From the NCBI RefSeq assembly GCF_002119685.1, contig NZ_CP021108.1:3968001-4032000 (forward strand): a stretch of 64,000 nt of DNA, written 5' to 3'. This DNA comes from Bordetella genomosp. 8 (GTDB taxonomy: Bacteria > Pseudomonadota > Gammaproteobacteria > Burkholderiales > Burkholderiaceae_B). A program made the position numbers and the translations under genes. Positions 42,684 to 51,297 of the stretch are shown here, one piece after another. Within the stretch, counting starts at the first letter, position 1. Each line of letters begins with the position of its first letter. The notes below the pieces were generated by a model. The model had not been told where the DNA came from. It saw only the letters and a list, made by a program, of their open reading frames with translations, and made no database searches.

Positions 42684-44114
42684 AACCGCACCACTTACGC
42701 CTGTATCATGCGCGCCTGCGCGCCCGCCCTTGCCGCCCGCGCGCTGGCCAAGGGCCGATCAGATTCCCTGTACGCCACCGCCCTGTGGGAGCGCTTCGGC
42801 TTCGGCTATGCCCTGCCGACCAGCGGCGTGGCGCCGGTCTGGATACACGCGGTCAGCCTGGGTGAAACGCGCGCCGCGCAGCCCCTGGTGCAGGAACTGC
42901 TGAAACGCCGCTGGCCCGTGGTCCTGACGCATACCACCGCCACGGGCCGACGCGAAGGCGCCCACCTGTACGGCGCCGCCATCGACGCGGGCCAGCTGCG
43001 CCAGGCCTGGCTACCCTACGATACCCCGGGCGCCTGCCGGCGCTTTCTGGAAGAAGTGGCGCCGTCCTGCGGGATCCTGCTGGAACGCGAAGTGTGGCCC
43101 AACATGATCCATGAAGCGAACGCGCGCGGCGTCCCCATGGTGTTGGCCAGCGCGCGGCTGTCGGAACGCGCCGCCAGGCGGGGCCGCTATGCCGGCCGCG
43201 TCCTGCGCGACGCCTACGCCGGGCTCGATCGCGTGCTGGCGCAGACCGAGCAGGACGCGGCGAGCCTGCGTTCATGCGGCGCTCGCAATGTGCAGGTGTG
43301 CGGCAACATCAAGTTCGATATCGCGGCTTCCGGCGACCAGATCGCCCTGGGGCGTGCGTGGCGCCGCACGTGGGGCCGGCGCGTGGTGGTGATCGCCAGC
43401 ACCCACGAAGGCGAAGAAGCCGCATTCCTGCGGGCCTATGCGGGCCAGCTCGGGAACGCCGGGTCTACCGGAGATGCGTGGGATGCCGGGGATGGCAGCT
43501 GGACCGGACAGGCCGGGCAGGTGGGCGCCGAGACCGGCCAGCCCAGCGAAACGCCCCTGCTGGTCATCGTGCCCCGCCACCCTGCCCGCTTCGATGCCGT
43601 GGCCACGCAATTGGCGCACAGCGGCCTGCGTTGGGTGCGCCGCAGCGCCGTGGACCTGTTGCAGCCCTTGCCCGCCGGCACGCAGGTCGTGCTGGGCGAC
43701 AGCACGGGCGAATTGTTCACCTACTATGCCGCCAGCGACGTCGCCATTGTCGCGGGCGGCTTCAGCGCCGCGGGCGGACAGAACCTGATGGAACCCTGCA
43801 TGGCTGGCACCCCCGTGGTGGTCGGACCGCATGCCAGGAATTTCTCCCAGGCGACGCAGGACGCGCTGTCCAGCGGCGCTGTGCTGCGTGCCACGAACGC
43901 CGTCAGTGCCTTGAACACCGCCATCGCCCTGCTGGACAACGCCCCGGCCCGCGACGACATGATCGTCGCGGGCAGGACGTATGTGGCCTCCCATATGGGC
44001 GCGACCGAACGCATCCTGGGCGCGGTGTCGCAACTGATGGTCGAGCGCGGCCTGATACCTGGCAAGGTGGGCGCGGTCTCGCACAGCATCCCGGCCCTGC
44101 AGTTCCTGATCTAG
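42681..44114 (+). CDS. waaA: 3-deoxy-D-manno-octulosonic acid transferase WaaA (KdtA)
   Basis: A 477-aa membrane-associated glycosyltransferase adding Kdo to lipid IVA. The N-terminal domain contains WIHAVSLGETRAAQPLVQ and LEREVWPNMIHEA, and the C-terminal domain contains PRHPARF and SDVAIVAGGFSAAGGQNLMEPC, all standard for WaaA. Residues about 255-290 hold a Gly/Ala/Asp/Thr-rich insert (GNAGSTGDAWDAGDGSW) that lengthens the protein beyond ~430 aa. The start codon lies within a long stem-loop and downstream of a heptad array. It is convergent with dnaB with a 6-bp gap. KdkA, encoded at 2722-3441, would act on its product. Confidence 0.92.
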   Translation: MNRTTYACIMRACAPALAARALAKGRSDSLYATALWERFGFGYALPTSGVAPVWIHAVSLGETRAAQPLVQELLKRRWPVVLTHTTATGRREGAHLYGAAIDAGQLRQAWLPYDTPGACRRFLEEVAPSCGILLEREVWPNMIHEANARGVPMVLASARLSERAARRGRYAGRVLRDAYAGLDRVLAQTEQDAASLRSCGARNVQVCGNIKFDIAASGDQIALGRAWRRTWGRRVVVIASTHEGEEAAFLRAYAGQLGNAGSTGDAWDAGDGSWTGQAGQVGAETGQPSETPLLVIVPRHPARFDAVATQLAHSGLRWVRRSAVDLLQPLPAGTQVVLGDSTGELFTYYAASDVAIVAGGFSAAGGQNLMEPCMAGTPVVVGPHARNFSQATQDALSSGAVLRATNAVSALNTAIALLDNAPARDDMIVAGRTYVASHMGATERILGAVSQLMVERGLIPGKVGAVSHSIPALQFLI

Positions 44115-44120
44115 CCGGTC

Positions 44121-45509
44121 TCAGTACTGCGGCCCAGCCGTGAAATTCAGGAAGCGCGTGCTCATGCCCTGGAAGGTCAGCCGCACCGTGCCGATCGGCC
44201 CGTTACGCTGCTTGCCGATGATGATCTCGGCCGTGCCCTTGTCCGGCGAATCGGGGTTGTACACCTCGTCCCGGTAGATGAACAGGATGACGTCCGCGTC
44301 CTGCTCGATAGCGCCGGATTCCCGCAGATCGCTCATCACCGGACGCTTGTTGGGCCGCTGTTCCAGGCTGCGGTTCAACTGCGACAAACCGATCAAGGGG
44401 CAGTTCAGTTCCTTGGCCAGGCCCTTGAGCGAACGGCTGATTTCCGAGATCTCGGTGGCCCGGTTTTCGCCACTGCCGTTACCGGACATCAGCTGGATAT
44501 AGTCGATGATGATCAAGCCCAGCTGGCCGCATTGCCGCGCCAGCCGGCGTGCCCGCGCACGCACTTCCATCGGGCTCAGCGCCGGGGTTTCATCGATGTA
44601 GACCTGGGCATCCTGCATCAGCTGCACGGCGTGCGTGACGCGCGGCCAGTCCTCGGCGATGAGCTTGCCGGTACGCATGCGGTGCTGGTCCAGCATCCCG
44701 ACCGAGCCCAGCATACGCATCGCCAGCTGCACCGCGCCCATTTCCATGGAGAACACCGCCACCGGCAAGCCTTGCTCGATGGCGACATGTTCGCCGATGT
44801 TCATGGAGAACGACGTCTTGCCCATGGACGGCCGCCCCGCGACGATGACCAGATCGCCAGGCTGCAGCCCCGACGTCATCTTGTCCAGGTCGGTGAAGCC
44901 GGTCGGCACGCCGGTGACATCGGATTCGGTATCACGGTGATAGAGCTCGTCGATGCGCTCCACCACCTGGGTCAGCAGGGGTTGGATCTCCTGGAAGCCG
45001 GCGGCGCCGCGCGCGCCTTCCTGGGCGATCTTGAACACCTTGGACTCGGCTTCATCCAGGATCTGGCGCGCTTCCTTGCCCTGCGGGTTCAAGGCGGCCG
45101 AGGAGATTTCGTCGGCGATGGTGACCAGCTTGCGCAGCGTCGCACGCTCGCGCACGATTTCCGCATAGCGGCGGATATTGGCCGCCGACGGCGTATTGTG
45201 GGCCAGCGAGTTCAGGTAGGCGATGCCGCCGACGTCTTCGGACTTGCCGGCGCTGACCAGCGATTCGTGCACCGTGATGACGTCGGCGGGCCGGGCAAGG
45301 CCGATCAGGCGGGCGATGTGCTGCCAGATCAGGCGGTGATCGTGCCGATAGAAATCTTCCTCGATCAATACGTCGGCGATGCGGTCCCACGCCGCGTTGT
45401 CCAGCAGCAGGCCACCGAGCACGGATTGCTCCGCCTCGATGGAGTGCGGCGGGACACGCAGGTAGTCCAGCGTGTTGTCGGCGGCTTGGGGATTCAAAGG
45501 TTCATTCAT
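44121..45509 (-). CDS. dnaB: replicative DNA helicase DnaB
   Basis: A 462-aa hexameric helicase that unwinds DNA ahead of the replisome. The N-terminal primase-binding domain (about 20-120) is followed by the RecA-like core. Walker A GRPSMGKT lies at residues 225-232, followed by EMGAVQLAMRML and Walker B LIIIDYIQLM. The Arg-finger region EQRPNKRPVMSDLRESGAIEQDAD is present. Its start overlaps the stop of the kinase-like gene by 4 bp. No intein or insert is seen. Confidence 0.96.
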   Translation of the reverse strand: MNEPLNPQAADNTLDYLRVPPHSIEAEQSVLGGLLLDNAAWDRIADVLIEEDFYRHDHRLIWQHIARLIGLARPADVITVHESLVSAGKSEDVGGIAYLNSLAHNTPSAANIRRYAEIVRERATLRKLVTIADEISSAALNPQGKEARQILDEAESKVFKIAQEGARGAAGFQEIQPLLTQVVERIDELYHRDTESDVTGVPTGFTDLDKMTSGLQPGDLVIVAGRPSMGKTSFSMNIGEHVAIEQGLPVAVFSMEMGAVQLAMRMLGSVGMLDQHRMRTGKLIAEDWPRVTHAVQLMQDAQVYIDETPALSPMEVRARARRLARQCGQLGLIIIDYIQLMSGNGSGENRATEISEISRSLKGLAKELNCPLIGLSQLNRSLEQRPNKRPVMSDLRESGAIEQDADVILFIYRDEVYNPDSPDKGTAEIIIGKQRNGPIGTVRLTFQGMSTRFLNFTAGPQY

Positions 45510-46327
45510 GGTCGCAACGCATCCGCAACGCGGAAAAAGCCCTGGACGTCGCGCGACCGCAGCACTCCCAGCAACGGTCGCAACGGCCAGGCAACCCCGC
45601 GCAGGAAACGGCCCAGCCGCAGCAGGCGGGCACGCACTTCGGGATCTGGATTGACTTCAAAGTAGGACTTCAGCATAACCTGCCCCAGGGTTGGCATGAT
45701 CGCCGCGGGCAGTTTGCGCATCGAGACCACCGACGCCACCATCTGGAAAAGATCGTAGGCCTGCCCCAGCGGGCGGGACAGAGCTTCGCCGATGTTTTCC
45801 TCGAAATCGATGCGCCACATCTCATCGCCGCGCACGGTCAGGTTGCGGATCTGGGCGCCGCCGTGGCAAAAGCCCCGCCGGTGGAATTCCGCCAGGTCGC
45901 GGCCAGCCCAGGCGGCGAGCGCCACGCGGGACTCATCGCTGCCATGGCGTATCAGGTCGTTCAGGTCGGTGCCGACGTGCTCGAGCACCAGCAGGCCGGG
46001 CTCGTGCCACCAGATGTCGGGGACGCGGCAATCCGCGGCGCGCAGCTGGCGCAGGCGTTCGGCCTCGTAATCGACGCCATTCCGCAAAAGCACCCGCGGG
46101 CTGGGGAATTCGCCCAGCACCACCTTGCAGCCGGCCGCCAGCATCGCCGCGCGCGCGTAGCGCAACGCGTAGCTGACCATGCCGCGCACGCTGGGGCGGC
46201 GATACTTGACCACGAACTGGACACCGTCGACGGTGGCTTCGTCCACCGACGGCAGCGGTGCCTGCCTGGCTCGCGCCAGCCAGTCGTGAAGACCCGGCGG
46301 AGGGGATACGTGTTCGGGCAAGGTCAC
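45506..46327 (-). CDS. Bud32/Kdo-kinase-like protein with degenerate catalytic loop
   Basis: A 273-aa protein with a kinase-fold pattern: putative beta3 Lys41 (VVKYRRP), alphaC Glu near 88-90 (YEAERLRQL), hinge LVLEHVG, catalytic-loop equivalent HGGAQIRN (155-162) and DFG-equivalent IDFEEN with Asp174. The catalytic Asp of HxD is Gly157, while the loop Asn162 and metal Asp174 remain, so it may be a pseudokinase or use altered chemistry. The start is GTG at 46327, only 22 bp after an intrinsic terminator, with no strong ribosome-binding site. It is coupled to dnaB by a 4-bp overlap. Function unknown. Confidence 0.72.
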   Translation of the reverse strand: MTLPEHVSPPPGLHDWLARARQAPLPSVDEATVDGVQFVVKYRRPSVRGMVSYALRYARAAMLAAGCKVVLGEFPSPRVLLRNGVDYEAERLRQLRAADCRVPDIWWHEPGLLVLEHVGTDLNDLIRHGSDESRVALAAWAGRDLAEFHRRGFCHGGAQIRNLTVRGDEMWRIDFEENIGEALSRPLGQAYDLFQMVASVVSMRKLPAAIMPTLGQVMLKSYFEVNPDPEVRARLLRLGRFLRGVAWPLRPLLGVLRSRDVQGFFRVADALRP

Positions 46328-46348
46328 GCGGGCTCGGTAGAGGAAGAT

Positions 46349-46374
46349 AAAAAAAGCCGGCGCGGAGCCGGCTT
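46349..46374 (-). terminator. intrinsic terminator after the rpsF-priB-rpsR-rplI operon
   Basis: On the minus strand AAGCCGGC (46367-46374) pairs with GCCGGCTT (46354-46361) around a 5-nt loop and is followed by a run of seven T then ATC. It lies between rplI and the GTG of the kinase-like gene, 22 bp before that start. Confidence 0.85.
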
Positions 46375-46406
46375 CTCTTTTGCCGCCGGGCCGTCCCTAG
46401 GCAAAA

Positions 46407-46456
46407 GGGCCCCCCTGGGGGGCAGCGAGCCGGTCTTGACCGGCGCTGCGTGGGGG
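46407..46456. repeat. GC-rich intergenic repeat (copy B) between rplI and the terminator
   Basis: The core GCCCCCCTGGGGGGC (46409-46423) is followed by AGCG, a 7-bp stem GCCGGTC-TT-GACCGGC (46429-46444), CGCTGCG and GGGGG. The flanking logic (CCCCC hairpin, AGCG...CGCT, G-run) is the same as copy A at 36227-36311. Confidence 0.7.
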
Positions 46457-46514
46457 CACGTCACGTCGTAGGGCGGTCACTGGGCAAAAGCCGTAGCCGC
46501 CGGCCCGGCAACCA

Positions 46515-46970
46515 TCAGGACATTTCGCCTTCGACCACGACGGTGACTTCCACCACCACGTCGGCATGCAGCCCGATTTGCACGGGATACTCGCCGATGG
46601 CCTTCAGCGGGCCGGCGGGCAGGCGGACATTGGACTTTTCCACCGTATCGTAGCCGGCCTTGTGCAGGGCGGCGGTGATGTCGGCGCTGGTCACGGAACC
46701 GAACAGGCGGCCGTCGACGCCGGCCTTCTGCTGGATCTTGATCTGCTGGCCGTTCAGACGGTCAGCAACGCCTTGGGCGGCCGCCAGCTTTTCAGCCTGG
46801 ACCTTTTCGAGTTCGGCGCGACGCGCTTCGAACGCTTCCAGGACCTTGGGCGTGACGCGCTGGGCCTTCTTCTGCGGGATCAGCCAGTTGCGGGCGAAGC
46901 CGTCGCGAACGCGGACTTTATCGCCCAGGTTGCCCTTGCCGGGCACTTTTTCGAGCAGGATCACTTCCAT
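46515..46970 (-). CDS. rplI: 50S ribosomal protein L9
   Basis: A 151-aa large-subunit protein bridging to the neighbouring ribosome. The N-terminal rRNA-binding domain [21 protein letters not shown]...FARNWLIP is followed by the long connecting helix (about 45-78) and a C-terminal domain ([10 protein letters not shown]). Length is standard. It lies 13 bp after rpsR as the last gene of the operon. Confidence 0.98.
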   Translation of the reverse strand: MEVILLEKVPGKGNLGDKVRVRDGFARNWLIPQKKAQRVTPKVLEAFEARRAELEKVQAEKLAAAQGVADRLNGQQIKIQQKAGVDGRLFGSVTSADITAALHKAGYDTVEKSNVRLPAGPLKAIGEYPVQIGLHADVVVEVTVVVEGEMS

Positions 46971-46983
46971 CGCGATCTCCGGA

Positions 46984-47256
46984 TCAATTGTGGTTGTCGG
47001 TGTAGGGCAACAGCGCCAGGAAGCGCGCGCGCTTGATGGCGGTGTCGAGCTGGCGCTGGTAGTGCGCCTTCGTACCGGTCAGGCGAGCCGGAATGATCTT
47101 GCCGTTTTCCTGGATGAAGTCACGCAGCGTGTCCAGATCCTTGTAGTCGATCTCTTCCACGCCCGCGGCCGTGAAGCGGCAGAACTTGCGGCGCTTGAAC
47201 AGCGGGTTCTGCTGCGTGAATTTGCGTTTTTCCTTGCGCTTACCGAAGAAAGCCAT
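46984..47256 (-). CDS. rpsR: 30S ribosomal protein S18
   Basis: A 90-aa small-subunit protein pairing with S6. It has the family core [25 protein letters not shown] and [18 protein letters not shown]. The basic N-terminus ([10 protein letters not shown]) carries a Cys/Arg KRRKFCRF start. It lies between priB and rplI in the usual betaproteobacterial order. Confidence 0.98.
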   Translation of the reverse strand: MAFFGKRKEKRKFTQQNPLFKRRKFCRFTAAGVEEIDYKDLDTLRDFIQENGKIIPARLTGTKAHYQRQLDTAIKRARFLALLPYTDNHN

Positions 47257-47360
47257 GATGTGCCTCTTTATTCGTGTGGGTCATCGACCCTTGATCTTTA
47301 CCTGAGCGGAGCGGTGACCGCTCCATCGTTCCCGTACCGCGACCGCTATACCACCCGGCA

Positions 47361-47678
47361 TCAACCCACCAGCGGATCCTGCCCCGCCGCCACCCGCGTC
47401 ACGCGCTGGAGATGCAGCTTCAGCTTGACCGCTCCCTGGCGTACCGGAGCCAGGAAGCCTTGCACCTGCAGCGGATCGCCGAGCTGGACATCGGCCAGCA
47501 TCAAGGCCAGATCCCCCAACGCCACTGCCTGTATCGTCAGTTCGACGCGGCGCGGATGGCCTGCCTCGATCACTTCCGACGCATGTTCCAGCAGCATTTC
47601 CAGCACGGGGATGCCGGCCGGGGTGTGGCGCAACGGTTCCCTTTCGAGTACCTGCGCGCTTAATGCCGTTTCATTCAT
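47361..47678 (-). CDS. priB: primosomal replication protein N (PriB)
   Basis: A 105-aa OB-fold single-strand DNA-binding protein that helps restart replication with Pri[27 protein letters not shown] and a C-terminal [13 protein letters not shown] fit betaproteobacterial PriB. Its place between rpsF and rpsR is diagnostic. It starts 66 bp after rpsF. Confidence 0.93.
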   Translation of the reverse strand: MNETALSAQVLEREPLRHTPAGIPVLEMLLEHASEVIEAGHPRRVELTIQAVALGDLALMLADVQLGDPLQVQGFLAPVRQGAVKLKLHLQRVTRVAAGQDPLVG

Positions 47679-47744
47679 CGCTTGCCGGCCGGGTTGCCGG
47701 TATGGCGGGCCGCCAGGCCTGCCGTCTATACCGTTCGAGCGGTT

Positions 47745-48119
47745 TTACTCAGCCTGGGTAGCAGCCGCTTCCGCGGACGCCTTGCGGGCTTCTTCACGCT
47801 CGACCGACTTCATCATGATCGAGGCGCCGGTCTGGGCCTTCTTGGTCTTGATGACCAGGTGGCGCAGGACAGCGTCGTTGTAGCGGAAGGAATGCTCCAG
47901 CTCGTCCAGCGTGGACTGGCTGCATTCGATGTTCAGGCACACATAGTGGGCCTTGACCAGCTTCTGGATCGGGTAGGCCAGTTGGCGGCGGCCCCAGTCT
48001 TCCAGACGGTGGACGGTACCGCCCTGGCCGGTGACCAGCGACTGGTAACGTTCGACCATGGCAGGCACTTGCTCGCTCTGGTCGGGATGGACAATGAACA
48101 CTACTTCGTAGTGACGCAT
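47745..48119 (-). CDS. rpsF: 30S ribosomal protein S6
   Basis: A 124-aa protein starting [21 protein letters not shown], with the S18-contacting [21 protein letters not shown]. The C-terminal extension is Ala/Glu-rich ([16 protein letters not shown]). AGGAG lies 9 bp before the ATG at 48119. The gene is preceded by a ~180-nt leader containing a 13-bp tandem array and a good promoter. Confidence 0.98.
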   Translation of the reverse strand: MRHYEVVFIVHPDQSEQVPAMVERYQSLVTGQGGTVHRLEDWGRRQLAYPIQKLVKAHYVCLNIECSQSTLDELEHSFRYNDAVLRHLVIKTKKAQTGASIMMKSVEREEARKASAEAAATQAE

Positions 48120-48172
48120 GGGTAAAACTCCTGGTGGATGTCCCGGCGCGGATCCAAGGATCCCGATCCCTG

Positions 48173-48236
48173 AGTAGGCAAACCCAGTAGGCAAGCCCAA
48201 TAGGTAAACCCAGTAGGCAAACCCGTAAGCAAACCT
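48173..48236. repeat. five 13-bp tandem repeats in the rpsF leader
   Basis: Plus-strand units AGTAGGCAAACCC (48173-48185), AGTAGGCAAGCCC (48186-48198), AATAGGTAAACCC (48199-48211), AGTAGGCAAACCC (48212-48224) and a 12-bp variant GTAAGCAAACCT (48225-48236). They lie 54-117 bp upstream of the rpsF ATG, inside the predicted transcript. Confidence 0.93.
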
Positions 48237-48308
48237 GGGATCAACCGGGGGACAGCCCGCCGCCCGAAAATGAAAACAAGAACGGACGGTCGAGCAGGAA
48301 AGCCGTCG

Positions 48309-48337
48309 ATTATCGCCCGAATCTGACGATTGTGCAA
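48309..48337 (-). promoter_or_regulatory. sigma70 promoter of the rpsF operon
   Basis: On the minus strand TTGCAC (48332-48337) and GATAAT (48309-48314) are separated by 17 bp. The predicted start near 48302 gives a leader of about 183 nt. Confidence 0.75.
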
Positions 48338-48342
48338 GCGCA

Positions 48343-48363
48343 CACGGGCGCGTCGCGCCCGTG
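48343..48363 (-). terminator. GC hairpin after folE2, possible terminator
   Basis: CACGGGCG (48343-48350) and CGCCCGTG (48356-48363) form an 8-bp stem with a 5-nt loop, 29 bp after the folE2 stop and just upstream of the rpsF promoter. There is no T-run, so it may only slow polymerase or need Rho. Confidence 0.35.
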
Positions 48364-48391
48364 CAACGGCGGCAGCCAGGCGCCGTGGCGC

Positions 48392-49207
48392 TCAGAGGCC
48401 GGCCGGCCCCGCTCCTTCCACGACCGCATAGGCGGAGTGGTTGTGGATGGACTCGAAATTCTCGGCCTCGACCCGGTAGGCGCCGACGCCGGTGCGCACC
48501 GACAACCGCGCCGCCACGTCGCGGACCAGGTCCTCGACGAACTTGGGGTTATCGTAGGCGCGCTCGGTGACGAACTTCTCGTCCGGGCGCTTGAGCAGTC
48601 CCCAGACTTCGCAGGAACCTTCATCCTCGATCAGGCGGATGATTTCCTCCACGCCGACGTCGTCGCCGATGCGGGCGGACACCGTCACGTGGGAGCGCTG
48701 GTTATGCGCGCCGTATTCCGAAATCGCCTTGGAACAGGGGCACAGGCTGGTCAGCGGCACCTGCACGATGAGTTCGAACTCGACCTGTTCCCCGGCGGCC
48801 CGCGCAACCCACTGGATCTCGTAATCCATCAGGCTCTGGACCCCCGACACGGGCGCCGACTTATTGATGAAATAGGGGAACGCAGCCGTGATGTCGCCAC
48901 GCTCGGCATGCAGCAGCGGCAACATTTCGCGCGCCATGGCGCGGAAGGATGCCGGCGTCATGGGGGTGCTGCGATATTTTTCCAGCAGCGCCACGAAGCG
49001 GGACATGTGCGTGCCCTTTTCTTCCGCCGGCAAGGCCACCGTCAGCGTCCAGTTGGCCACCGTGGCCATGGCGCTGCCATCCGCGGCCTGGACCAGCATC
49101 GGATGGCGCACGCCACGTATGCCCACCCGCTGGATGGGAATGTGCCGCGTATCGGCCGAACTTTGGACGTCCGGCATGACGAGGGCGGAATCGATCGGGG
49201 AATTCAT
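48392..49207 (-). CDS. folE2: GTP cyclohydrolase FolE2 (type IB)
   Basis: A 271-aa enzyme converting GTP to dihydroneopterin triphosphate for folate synthesis, of the FolE2 family that tolerates other metals when zinc is scarce. The metal Cys lies in [20 protein letters not shown], and HPMLVQ and [21 protein letters not shown] are conserved. The ATG at 49207 gives [15 protein letters not shown]; an in-frame TTG at 49225 adds six residues. A GATAAT hexamer at 49267-49272 may be its -10, without a clear -35. It lies downstream of dxs on the same strand with a 155-bp gap. Confidence 0.92.
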   Translation of the reverse strand: MNSPIDSALVMPDVQSSADTRHIPIQRVGIRGVRHPMLVQAADGSAMATVANWTLTVALPAEEKGTHMSRFVALLEKYRSTPMTPASFRAMAREMLPLLHAERGDITAAFPYFINKSAPVSGVQSLMDYEIQWVARAAGEQVEFELIVQVPLTSLCPCSKAISEYGAHNQRSHVTVSARIGDDVGVEEIIRLIEDEGSCEVWGLLKRPDEKFVTERAYDNPKFVEDLVRDVAARLSVRTGVGAYRVEAENFESIHNHSAYAVVEGAGPAGL

Positions 49208-49362
49208 AGATCTGGCCTGTGACAAACGGTCTGCCTGAGCGCCGTCAAAAATGTCGATGGACGTGCATTATCGCCCAACGCAACGTTAGCGTCCGGGAAA
49301 ACCCTTTTCCCTTACGGGTGTCAAGGAATCCCGCGCCGCCTGCTACCTGCCCGCCCGCGCAC

Positions 49363-51252
49363 TCAGCCCCGGTTCACCTTGGCCAGCGGCCGCGCCAGCA
49401 GGTCGGCGAAACGCGCGCGCACCGCGGCCTCGATGCCGGGGGCATCCAATCCCACGCCGGCCAGCAGCGCCTGCTGTTCGCCGTGATCGATGAAACGATC
49501 CGGCAATCCCAGCTGCAGCACCGGCAGGTTGATCCCCGCGGCGTTCAAGGCTTCGCATACCGCGCTGCCGGCCCCACCCATGATGGCGCCCTCTTCCACC
49601 GTCACCAGCGCATCATGGCCGGTGGCCAGTTCGTGCACCAGGGCTTCGTCCAGCGGCTTGACGAAGCGCATGTCCGCAACCGTGGCGCCCAGCGCTTCGG
49701 CGGCTTTCTCCACCGCGGGCAGCAGCGTGCCGAAACACAGGAAGGCGATGGTTGCGCCGTTCCGGCGCACCACGCCCTTGCCCAGCGGCACTTCTTCCAG
49801 CGTCGCCGGGACCGCGGCGCCACGGCCGCCTCCACGCGGATAGCGCACCGACGCCGGGCCCGCATGGCGGTAACAGGTGGTCAGCAGCAGGCGCGCCTCG
49901 GCCTCATCGGAAGGCGTGGCCACGACCATGTTCGGTATGCAGCGCAGGAAGGCGATGTCGTAGTTGCCGGCGTGCGTGGCGCCATCGGCGCCCACCAGGC
50001 CGGCACGGTCCAGCGCGAAGGTCACATCCAGGTTCTGCAGCGCCACGTCGTGGATCAGTTGATCGTAGCCGCGCTGCAGGAAGGTCGAGTAGATCGCCAC
50101 CACCGGCTTCTGCCGCTCGCACGCCAGGCCGGCGGCGAAGGTGACGGCATGCTGTTCGGCGATGCCGACGTCGAAATAACGCGACGGAAAACGCCGCTCG
50201 AATTCCACCAGCCCGCTGCCTTCGCGCATCGCCGGCGTGATGCCGACCAGCTTTTCATCCTGGTCGGCCATATCGCACAGCCATTGCCCGAAGACCTGCG
50301 TGAACGTCAGCTTGGACGGCGCCTTGGCCGGCACGATGCCGACTTCCGGATCGAACTTGCCCGGGCCGTGATACAGCACGGGGTCGGCCTCGGCCAGCTT
50401 GTAGCCCTGGCCCTTGCGCGTCACCACGTGCAGGAACTGCAGCCCCTGCAAGGCCTTCAGGTTCTGCAGCGTGGGCAGCAGCGCGTCCAGGTCGTGGCCA
50501 TCGATGGGCCCGACATAGTTGAAGCCGAATTCCTCGAACAGCGTGGCGGGCGTCACCATGCCCTTGGCATGCTCCTCGAATCGGCGCGCCAGTTCGAGCA
50601 CAGGCGGCACGTGCTGCAGCACCGCCTTGCCGACATTCTTCGCGGCCGCGTAGAAGCGGCCCGACATCAACCTGGCCAGGTAGCGATTCAAGGCCCCCAC
50701 CGGCGGCGAGATCGACATGTCGTTGTCGTTCAGGATCACCAGCAGGTTGATGCCCGGCGTGACGCCTGCATTGTTCATGGCTTCGAACGCCATCCCGGCC
50801 GACATGGCCCCGTCGCCGATCACGGCGATGTGCTGGCGCGCGATGCCCGCATTGCGTGACGCCACGGCCATGCCCAGGGCGGCCGAAATCGACGTCGACG
50901 AATGCGCCGTGCCGAAAGCGTCGTACTCCGATTCGCAGCGGCGCGGAAACCCCGAAATGCCGTCCGCCTGCCGCAGCTTGGCCATGCCTTCGCGGCGACC
51001 CGTCAGGATTTTGTGCGGATACGATTGATGGCCGACGTCCCAGACGATGCGATCATGCGGCGTATCGAATACGTAATGCAGGGCCAGCGTGAGTTCGACC
51101 GTACCCAGGTTGGACGACAGATGGCCGCCGGTGCGGGAAACCGACGTCAGGATGAAGGCGCGCAGTTCATCGGCCAGCGTCTTCAGCGAGCGCCGGTCCA
51201 GCCGCCTCACGTCCGACGGGCTATCGATGGCTTCCAGGAATTCAGTGGTCAT
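49363..51252 (-). CDS. dxs: 1-deoxy-D-xylulose-5-phosphate synthase
   Basis: A 629-aa thiamine-diphosphate enzyme making DXP from pyruvate and glyceraldehyde 3-phosphate, the entry to isoprenoids. [21 protein letters not shown], the thiamine-binding [16 protein letters not shown]...NDNDMSIS and the transketolase-like [15 protein letters not shown] are all present. The start ATG at 51252 ([10 protein letters not shown]) is preferred to an in-frame TTG at 51267. It lies 45 bp after ispA in the xseB-ispA-dxs operon. Confidence 0.96.
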   Translation of the reverse strand: MTTEFLEAIDSPSDVRRLDRRSLKTLADELRAFILTSVSRTGGHLSSNLGTVELTLALHYVFDTPHDRIVWDVGHQSYPHKILTGRREGMAKLRQADGISGFPRRCESEYDAFGTAHSSTSISAALGMAVASRNAGIARQHIAVIGDGAMSAGMAFEAMNNAGVTPGINLLVILNDNDMSISPPVGALNRYLARLMSGRFYAAAKNVGKAVLQHVPPVLELARRFEEHAKGMVTPATLFEEFGFNYVGPIDGHDLDALLPTLQNLKALQGLQFLHVVTRKGQGYKLAEADPVLYHGPGKFDPEVGIVPAKAPSKLTFTQVFGQWLCDMADQDEKLVGITPAMREGSGLVEFERRFPSRYFDVGIAEQHAVTFAAGLACERQKPVVAIYSTFLQRGYDQLIHDVALQNLDVTFALDRAGLVGADGATHAGNYDIAFLRCIPNMVVATPSDEAEARLLLTTCYRHAGPASVRYPRGGGRGAAVPATLEEVPLGKGVVRRNGATIAFLCFGTLLPAVEKAAEALGATVADMRFVKPLDEALVHELATGHDALVTVEEGAIMGGAGSAVCEALNAAGINLPVLQLGLPDRFIDHGEQQALLAGVGLDAPGIEAAVRARFADLLARPLAKVNRG

Positions 51253-51297
51253 GCTTTTCGCAACCAAGGTCGTGGACCGCGCGCGCCGCCAGGCGCC

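Noticed and set aside
42635..42865. Short plus-strand frame starting in the waaA leader
   Set aside because: It overlaps the waaA stem-loop and coding region in another frame, has no ribosome-binding site and no protein-like composition; the ATG is part of the hairpin arm.
48173..48236. Tandem 13-bp units considered as a CRISPR array
   Set aside because: Units are directly adjacent with no spacers, and no cas genes are present.
49319..49324. TTGACA on the minus strand between dxs and folE2, considered as the folE2 -35
   Set aside because: No acceptable -10 hexamer lies 15-19 bp downstream; the GATAAT at 49267-49272 is too far away.
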